DNA of 20,804 nucleotides from positions 489-21,292 of the forward strand of contig LXTG01000069.1 of assembly GCA_001643535.1 (NCBI GenBank). Direction: 5' to 3'. A program made the translations under genes and the position numbers. This document shows, in pieces, positions 16,520 through 20,804 of the stretch (position 1 is the stretch's first letter; every line of letters begins with the position of its first letter). The DNA comes from a candidate division NC10 bacterium SPGG6 (GTDB lineage Bacteria; Methylomirabilota; Methylomirabilia; Methylomirabilales; CSP1-5). Under the pieces are notes generated by a model that saw nothing but the letters and a program-made list of their open reading frames with translations, ran no database searches and was not told the DNA's origin.

Positions 16520-17578
16520 GTGCTCCGTGGGGGGATGATGAGGGATAGGGTGGAAACGACCCCCCGGATCCTCGCGGTCGGGACCGCGACACCAAGGGAG
16601 CGGTTTACGCAGGCTGAAATCCTGCGGTGGACCGGATACACCGACCCCCTCCGTCGGGGGTTTTTCCTGCGGAGCGGGATCAAGCACCGCCGCCTCTTTC
16701 TCGACCGGGAGACCTTTACCCCTGACGAGACCGTCGACCAGCTCAATGCCCGATTCGAGCGTGGAAGCCTCGAGCTGGGGTGTCAGGCGATCCTGGCTTG
16801 CCTTGAACAGGGAAGGGTTGTCCCCCAAGAGATCGATTTCCTTGCGACCACCACCTGTACCGGTCGTCTCTGTCCAAGCCTCGACACGCGATTCATCCGG
16901 GCGCTACGGATGCGGCATGATATCCAGCGGGTCCATGTGGGGGATACGGGCTGCGCCTCGGGGGTCGTGGCCCTCGAGCAGGCCTTTAATTATATCAAGG
17001 CCCACCCCGCGGGACGGGCCCTCGTGGTATCCGCCGAAATTTGCTCTGCCACCTATTATCTGGACGACACGCCGGAGACAGCGGTGGCGAACGCCATCTT
17101 CGCTGATGGGGCGGCTGCCGTATTGGTCGCGGGTGCGGGGGACGGAGTGGCCCTCGTAGAAAAGCGGACCCTTCTGAGGCCGGAGTATCTCGATCTCATG
17201 GGTTTTATCTATCCCGGGGGGCGCCCGCGCATTCTCCTCTCCAAAGAGATCCGGCATGTCGCCGCCGTGATGCTCGAGGAGCTGAGCGCGTCGATGCTGG
17301 CGGAAAACGGGCTCAAGCGGCGCGACATCCGGTTCTGGGTCCTCCATTCTGCGGGCCGACGGGTGCTGGAAAAGGCGAAGGATTTGCTGGGGCTTACCGA
17401 CCGCGATCTCCGTTTCTCCCGCCAGGTTCTCCGAAATTTTGGCAACATGTCCTCCGCCACCGTCCTGTTTGTCCTGGATGCGGTCCTCCGCTCGAGGGAG
17501 CCCCGCCCCGGCGACTGGGGTATCCTGGCCGCCTTGGGACCCGGCTTTGCCGCGGAAGGGCTTCTCCTCCGATGGTGA
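16520..17578 (+). CDS. Type III polyketide synthase (chalcone/stilbene synthase family)
   Basis: About 352 residues. A homodimeric ketosynthase that extends an acyl starter with malonyl-CoA and cyclises it, without a carrier protein. Counting from the earliest start (TTG 16517), the catalytic triad is visible: Cys146 in GDTGCASGVVAL, His277 in FWVLHSAGRRVL and Asn310 in FGNMSSATVLFVLD. The GPGF loop typical of type III enzymes is at 341-344. The fold start PRILAVGTATP follows a short N-terminus. TTG 16517, GTG 16520 and ATG 16535 or 16538 are all possible starts; I give GTG 16520 because AGGAG lies nine bases upstream. It overlaps the methyltransferase by seven bases. The neighbours (methyltransferase and flavoprotein) match the srsABC type of phenolic-lipid operon, so a long-chain acyl starter is likely, but the product is unknown. 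Confidence 0.93.
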   Translation: MLRGGMMRDRVETTPRILAVGTATPRERFTQAEILRWTGYTDPLRRGFFLRSGIKHRRLFLDRETFTPDETVDQLNARFERGSLELGCQAILACLEQGRVVPQEIDFLATTTCTGRLCPSLDTRFIRALRMRHDIQRVHVGDTGCASGVVALEQAFNYIKAHPAGRALVVSAEICSATYYLDDTPETAVANAIFADGAAAVLVAGAGDGVALVEKRTLLRPEYLDLMGFIYPGGRPRILLSKEIRHVAAVMLEELSASMLAENGLKRRDIRFWVLHSAGRRVLEKAKDLLGLTDRDLRFSRQVLRNFGNMSSATVLFVLDAVLRSREPRPGDWGILAALGPGFAAEGLLLRW

Positions 17579-18306
17579 GATTTCCGCTGCCACGGGCCGA
17601 AGGAATCGGGGAACTCATCGATGATCCCGGGATTGCCCTGGACGAGCTTTCGGCCAACCTCCAGGATTTGGAGCGCCTGAATCGCCTCTTCGGCGGCACG
17701 CGCCTCATCCTACACTATCTGGAACCGGTATTCCGTCGCACTCATGCCGGTGAGGTCCAGATCTTGGACGTAGCGACCGGTGGGGCCGACATCCCTGCTG
17801 CCATCGTTCGGTGGGCCCGTCGCCAGGGGTGGCGAGTTCGGATCGTGGGGAGCGACAAGAATCCCCAGGTGTTGCGGGCGGCCGCGGAGCGGATTCGGGA
17901 TTACCCGGAGATCAGCCTCGAGCTGGAGGATGCCCTGGCCCTCCCCTACCCGGCCGGAAGTTTCGACGTAGTCCTCTGTTCCCTGGCCCTCCACCATTTG
18001 ACCTATCCGGAAGGGGTCAAGCTCCTGGCCTCCCTGGATCGGATCGGGCGGTGGGGATTCATTGTGAACGATCTCCTCCGGAGCTGGCACGCGTATCTCC
18101 TGACATGGCTCGCTATGCGTCTCTTCTGCCGAGGGCGCCTGGTCCGCCACGATGGGCCCCTTTCGATGTGCCGAGCGTATACCCTTTCGGAGCTTCGCAC
18201 GATGGTGGATGAGGCGCGGGTGAATGGGGTCCGGATCCGTTCGCATCCCTTTTTCCGGGTTGCCCTGGTCAAGGAGCATGGCGATGACCGGCCCCCGGAT
18301 CGCTAA
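17572..18306 (+). CDS. Class I SAM-dependent methyltransferase
   Basis: A 244-residue methyltransferase of the UbiE-like class I type. Motif I is LDVATGGADIPAAIV (SAM binding), the acidic residue of motif II lies in VRIVGSDKNPQVLRAA, then EDALALPYPAGSFDVVLCSLALHHL is the classic motif III/post-motif block. The C-terminal part (WHAYLLTWLAMRLFCRGRLV) is hydrophobic and may help bind a lipid-like substrate. Its ATG overlaps the PKS stop by seven bases, implying translational coupling and a role in modifying the PKS product, as SrsB does for alkylresorcinols. The exact substrate and whether O- or C-methylation occurs cannot be seen. Confidence 0.92.
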   Translation: MVRFPLPRAEGIGELIDDPGIALDELSANLQDLERLNRLFGGTRLILHYLEPVFRRTHAGEVQILDVATGGADIPAAIVRWARRQGWRVRIVGSDKNPQVLRAAAERIRDYPEISLELEDALALPYPAGSFDVVLCSLALHHLTYPEGVKLLASLDRIGRWGFIVNDLLRSWHAYLLTWLAMRLFCRGRLVRHDGPLSMCRAYTLSELRTMVDEARVNGVRIRSHPFFRVALVKEHGDDRPPDR

Positions 18307-18311
18307 AGTAA

Positions 18312-18340
18312 ACGCACAACGTGCGTGTACTTGTCACAAG
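18312..18340 (+). promoter_or_regulatory. Two adjacent palindromes before the YceI-like gene
   Basis: ACGCAC-AAC-GTGCGT (18312-18326) is a perfect 6+6 palindrome, and CTTGT-C-ACAAG (18330-18340) is a perfect 5+5 palindrome, only three bases apart. They fill the 39-base gap between the methyltransferase stop and ATG 18346. They could be operator half-sites or, in RNA, a hairpin affecting initiation, as the ATG has no clear ribosome site. Confidence 0.4.
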
Positions 18341-18345
18341 ATGAA

Positions 18346-18942
18346 ATGCGTTTAATTAGTGTCGGCCTCCTCCTGCTGCTGGTCTTCCCTGCCCGCCCCG
18401 TCTCCGCCTGTGAAATTCCTCCGGAGCTCCTGGCCAACCGTACCTTTACGGAGAACCAGAAAATCCTGGAGGGAGAGGTGCTCTTTGTGGCCGATGCGCG
18501 ACTCCATGACTTTGAGGGTCGGACCGCGGCGGTCTCGGGTCTCGTTATGGCCAGGGGACTTCAAGATGCGGTCGGGTGCGTGGCGATTGATGCAAGGGGC
18601 CTGGAGACCGGAATTGCCCTCCGCAATAAGTTCATGTGGGAAGATCATCTGGAGGTTACCAAGTTCCCCGAGATCCGGTTCGTCCTGACCGGCCTTGCCG
18701 ATGTGCAGACGGAAGCCGAGAACATTGGTCTCACGCTAGAAGGGGAGCTGTTCCTCCACGGGGTGGCGAGAGACGTACGCATCCCTGCCAAGCTTACACC
18801 TGGGGACGGAAGGACCAAGGTGGAGGGAAGGACGAAGCTCAGGATGAGCGACTATGGCATCGCGCGTCCTGCGTTTCTCTTTATCACGGTCAAGGACGAG
18901 GTCGAGGTCCGATTTCGGGTCCTGATGGGAGAGGCCGAGTGA
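18346..18942 (+). CDS. YceI-like exported lipid-binding protein
   Basis: A 198-residue member of the YceI family, lipocalin-like beta barrels; TT1927b from Thermus binds a polyisoprenoid. Signal peptide: MRLISVGLLLLLVFPARPVS with cleavage after VSA; the next residue is Cys22, and VSAC also fits a lipobox, so it may be a lipoprotein. Family signatures are AIDARGLETGIALRNKFMWE, then HLEVTKFPEIRFVLTG, FLHGVARDVRIPAKL and DYGIARPAFLFITVKDEVEV. ATG 18346 is chosen because the signal peptide starts there; GTG 18325 would put charged residues before it. It sits within the PKS cluster and shares a GTGA overlap with the flavoprotein, so it is likely to carry or shield the cluster's lipid product (inference). 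Confidence 0.9.
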   Translation: MRLISVGLLLLLVFPARPVSACEIPPELLANRTFTENQKILEGEVLFVADARLHDFEGRTAAVSGLVMARGLQDAVGCVAIDARGLETGIALRNKFMWEDHLEVTKFPEIRFVLTGLADVQTEAENIGLTLEGELFLHGVARDVRIPAKLTPGDGRTKVEGRTKLRMSDYGIARPAFLFITVKDEVEVRFRVLMGEAE

Positions 18943-20168
18943 AACGGACTGCGGATGTTTTGGTGGTGGGGGGAGGCCCGGCGGGGAGTGCGACAGCCAT
19001 CCTGCTGGCGAGGGCGGGACTTGAGGTGTGTTTATTGGAGAAGAGTCACTTCCCTCGGGAGAAGCCGTGCGGTGATTACCTCAATCCGGGGTGTGTTCCG
19101 CTCCTGGAGCGCCTCGGGGTCCTTTCCTTGTTGGAGGCGGAATGTCCCCAGCCGATCCGGGGGATGCGGATCGAGGCTCCCGAGGGGACGGTCCTCATGG
19201 GGACGTATCCGGGTAACGGGATTCCGCCACACGGGTATTCTCTTCCCCGATATATGTTCGACACCCTCCTCTTTGAGGCGGCCCGCCGGGCCGGGGTCGA
19301 GTGCCACGAGGGATGTCGGGTGATGGATCTGATTTGGGAGGGTCCTCGGGTTACAGGGGTGGTCGCCGATTCCGAGGGTCAGCCACAGTCCTTCCGTGCC
19401 TCCGTCACCATCGGGGCCGACGGTCGGAACTCGGCGGTGGCCCGCCGCCTCAACCTTTTCTCCTGGCATCCTTCCCATCGGAAGGTCGCCTTGGTCCGGC
19501 GCTTTCAGGTGGCTCAGGACCTCGGCGATCTGGGAGAGGTGTATCTGGGGAGGGCGGGGTATTGCATCCTGAACCCGCAGGGAGGGGGGAAAGTCAATAT
19601 CGGCGTCGTGGTGGATCAGCGGGATCTGCCGCTTCACCGGGCATGGGAAGGGGTCTTTTGCGAACTCCTCGACGCCTACCCGCAGGTGCGGGTCAAGCTG
19701 GGGGACGCTCGCCCTCTGAACCGACTGCGGGTGGTGGGACCTCTGGCCTGCCGAGCGGAGCGGGTCGCGGGGGACGGGTTCCTTCTGGTCGGCGATGCCG
19801 CCGGGTACTACGATCCGATGACAGGGCAGGGGGTCTATCAGGCGCTCAAAGGGGCCGAACTTGCAGCGGAAGCGGTTTGCAAAGGAGTTATCACCCGCGA
19901 GGCCCTGGGACGCTATGCCGTCGCGTACCGCCGGGAGTTCGCATCTCAGGATCGGGTTTGTCGGCTTCTCCAGCAAATCGTCTGCCGTCCCCGTCTCTGT
20001 GAGTCCGTGGGTCGGCATCTTCAGAATCGGGGCGAACACCTTCTGGAACTGATGGGGGTGGTAGGAGATCTCCTGCCGGCTCATCGGCTCCTGCGGCCCG
20101 GCTTTTGGGCTTCGTTGCTCGTCGAGGGGGTCCCTTCCTTGACTCGCCTGATTCGCTGTGTTAGGTAA
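18939..20168 (+). CDS. FAD-dependent oxidoreductase (geranylgeranyl-reductase-like)
   Basis: A 409-residue flavoprotein monooxygenase/reductase. The dinucleotide motif DVLVVGGGPAGSATAILLAR is at the start, followed by LLEKSHFPREKPCGDYLNPG, which is typical of geranylgeranyl-reductase-like enzymes. The middle motif TIGADGRNSAVARRL and the FAD motif LLVGDAAGYYDPMTGQGVYQ complete the fold. GTG 18939 overlaps the YceI stop in GTGA; the frame stays open upstream through the YceI gene, but that part is non-coding shadow. In Streptomyces srsABC a flavoprotein hydroxylase oxidises the methylated alkylresorcinol to a quinone; a similar role is inferred here, though a double-bond reductase is also possible. 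It is the last gene of the cluster; tRNA-Thr follows after 8 bases. Confidence 0.92.
   Translation: MKRTADVLVVGGGPAGSATAILLARAGLEVCLLEKSHFPREKPCGDYLNPGCVPLLERLGVLSLLEAECPQPIRGMRIEAPEGTVLMGTYPGNGIPPHGYSLPRYMFDTLLFEAARRAGVECHEGCRVMDLIWEGPRVTGVVADSEGQPQSFRASVTIGADGRNSAVARRLNLFSWHPSHRKVALVRRFQVAQDLGDLGEVYLGRAGYCILNPQGGGKVNIGVVVDQRDLPLHRAWEGVFCELLDAYPQVRVKLGDARPLNRLRVVGPLACRAERVAGDGFLLVGDAAGYYDPMTGQGVYQALKGAELAAEAVCKGVITREALGRYAVAYRREFASQDRVCRLLQQIVCRPRLCESVGRHLQNRGEHLLELMGVVGDLLPAHRLLRPGFWASLLVEGVPSLTRLIRCVR
20139..20167 (+). promoter_or_regulatory. Possible promoter of tRNA-Thr inside the flavoprotein gene
   Basis: TTGACT (20139-20144), 17 bases, then TAGGTA (20162-20167) with a TG one base before it. 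The -35 is good and the -10 poor. The start point would fall only about three bases before the tRNA. The alternative is co-transcription with the preceding cluster. Confidence 0.3.
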
Positions 20169-20176
20169 GACTTCGG

Positions 20177-20251
20177 GCCGGCGTAGCTCAGTGGTAGAGC
20201 AGCTGATTCGTAATCAGCAGGTCAGGAGTTCAACCCTCCTCGCCGGCTCCA
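20177..20251 (+). tRNA. tRNA-Thr (CGT)
   Basis: A 75-base cloverleaf with encoded CCA. The acceptor stem is GCCGGCG/CGCCGGC, the D arm GCTC...GAGC, the anticodon stem GCTGA/TCAGC with loop TTCGTAA (anticodon CGT at 20209-20211), and the T arm AGGAG-TTCAACC-CTCCT. The discriminator base is T. tRNA 3' ends are common integration sites, and a tyrosine-recombinase fragment lies just downstream. Confidence 0.96.
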
Positions 20252-20300
20252 GGAAAATCAAAGGCTTTTGTAACTTCCCTCCAGCTCCAATACCTGCAAT

Positions 20301-20322
20301 TGTCCGAAAACTGTCCGAGAAC
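20301..20322. repeat. Tandem 11-base repeat between tRNA-Thr and the integrase fragment
   Basis: TGTCCGAAAAC (20301-20311) is followed at once by TGTCCGAGAAC (20312-20322), with ten of eleven bases the same. It lies about 50 bases after the tRNA 3' end, where arm-type recombinase sites of integrative elements are found, but the role is inferred. Confidence 0.55.
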
Positions 20323-20333
20323 TCTCTCCTCCA

Positions 20334-20621
20334 TCACTGACTACCCTTATTGATCGCGATTGCCAAGGGAACCACCGTGGGAGTTGTTGGCTGTGAGGCC
20401 AAATAATCGCCCAGACGAGTAGCAGCCTGCTTAAGATCCGCGTCGCTTACGATGTTGTACCGATCAAACACCGAACGAGTCTTGTGACCGGTGATGCTCA
20501 TAGCGACGCGCCCAGGAACTCCAGCCCGGACAAGGTTTCGAACTACCGTCCGTCTCAGATCGTGAAATAGCTTACCTGGAAGACCAGCTACTTTACAGGC
20601 TCTCTTCCACGTCTTCCGCAA
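20334..20621 (-). pseudogene. Tyrosine recombinase (integrase), catalytic C-terminal fragment
   Basis: About 95 residues of the C-terminal catalytic domain of a phage-type tyrosine recombinase. HDLRRT (conserved His and Arg), a hydrophobic helix, [11 protein letters not shown] with the conserved His and the nucleophile Tyr, and a tail helix are all present. The first catalytic Arg and the whole N-terminal DNA-binding part are missing. The integrase-like text continues a few residues past the TTG at 20621 (RKIG) and then is lost near 20625-20640, where an SPFH gene begins on the other strand. It sits beside tRNA-Thr with its 3' end facing the tRNA. It is probably a dead remnant of an integrative element, or a chimeric join. 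Confidence 0.85.
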
Positions 20622-20631
20622 TCCGATTTTC

Positions 20632-20804
20632 CGTTCTCTTCCCTTCGTGGAGCGCTCCGCCTACAAGCACTCTCTTAAAGAGCACGCTTTCGATATTGAA
20701 GAGCAGGTTTGCATTACCAAAGACAATGTTCAGGTAGGGGTCGACGGCGTTCTCTACATGCAGGTCCTCGATCCGCAGCGCGCTTCGTACGGGATCGGCA
20801 ATTA
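20632..20804 (+). pseudogene. SPFH/paraslipin-like gene lacking its 5' end (partial at window edge)
   Basis: An open plus-strand frame from about 20632 reads [20 protein letters not shown], then EQVCITKDNVQVGVDGVLYM and QVLDPQRASYGIGN, running off the right edge. This is the front half of an SPFH (band 7/stomatin) domain of the paraslipin/QmcA type, a membrane-associated scaffold family. The start codon, membrane anchor and first part of the domain are absent, replaced by integrase sequence on the other strand. So the gene is either broken by a rearrangement or joined wrongly in assembly. Whether the rest is intact cannot be seen. Confidence 0.8.

Noticed and set aside
15645..16595. 316-residue minus-strand ORF
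   Set aside because: It is a shadow of lpxD; the His/Asp/Pro repeats mirror the hexapeptide repeats of lpxD read backwards.
18636..18938. 101-residue N-terminal extension of the flavoprotein
   Set aside because: It overlaps the YceI gene in another frame and is Gly/Arg-rich shadow; the FAD motif starts right after GTG 18939.
19032..20084. 350-residue minus-strand ORF
   Set aside because: It is opposite the flavoprotein gene, which has full FAD motifs; the antisense text has none.

Overview
The window looks like chromosomal DNA of a GC-rich, Gram-negative-type bacterium. It carries lpxD for lipid A, a lipoprotein, exported proteins, a pilus-type protein and two near-consensus sigma-54 promoters. 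I cannot place it taxonomically with certainty. The general look (high GC, divergent PurM, large PilX-type protein, word-like intergenic repeats) would fit a deep lineage such as NC10/Methylomirabilota, Rokubacteria or a deltaproteobacterial relative, but that is inference.

Left part (1-7690): the tail of a TPR-like protein and a MoxR-family AAA+ ATPase precede an F1Fo ATP synthase gene set in the order atpI-F-H-A-G-D-C, closed by a strong intrinsic terminator. The genes for Fo subunits a (atpB) and c (atpE) are not here, so the complex must be encoded in at least two places. Three spacers inside the operon (atpA-atpG, atpG-atpD, atpD-atpC) hold word-like inverted repeats.

Middle (7685-15290): a large PilX-type pilus protein lies on the minus strand behind a textbook sigma-54 promoter. 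After it come a degraded-looking FmdB-like C-terminal fragment, a zinc-ribbon/RDD membrane protein overlapping a 70-residue membrane microprotein, and a divergent purM whose 3' end runs into a repeat. Next are tRNA-Phe, then a 56-residue unknown protein placed directly behind a second perfect sigma-54 promoter. An exported glutamine-amidotransferase-like protein with a long, possibly attenuated leader and a lipoprotein follow.

Right part (15393-20168): lpxD, then a tight four-gene cluster of type III polyketide synthase, SAM methyltransferase, YceI-like lipid-binding protein and FAD-dependent oxidoreductase. The PKS/methyltransferase/flavoprotein trio resembles the Streptomyces srsABC phenolic-lipid operon, which suggests that an alkylresorcinol- or pyrone-type lipid is made, tailored and perhaps carried by the YceI protein. 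The window ends with tRNA-Thr, the catalytic end of a tyrosine recombinase, and a 5'-truncated SPFH/paraslipin gene abutting it. This looks like a scar of an integrative element, or an assembly junction.

The most interesting items are the sigma-54-driven microprotein, the phenolic-lipid-type cluster with an embedded YceI gene and a hairpin over its ribosome-binding site, the repeats inside the ATP synthase operon, and the tRNA-Thr/integrase/SPFH junction.
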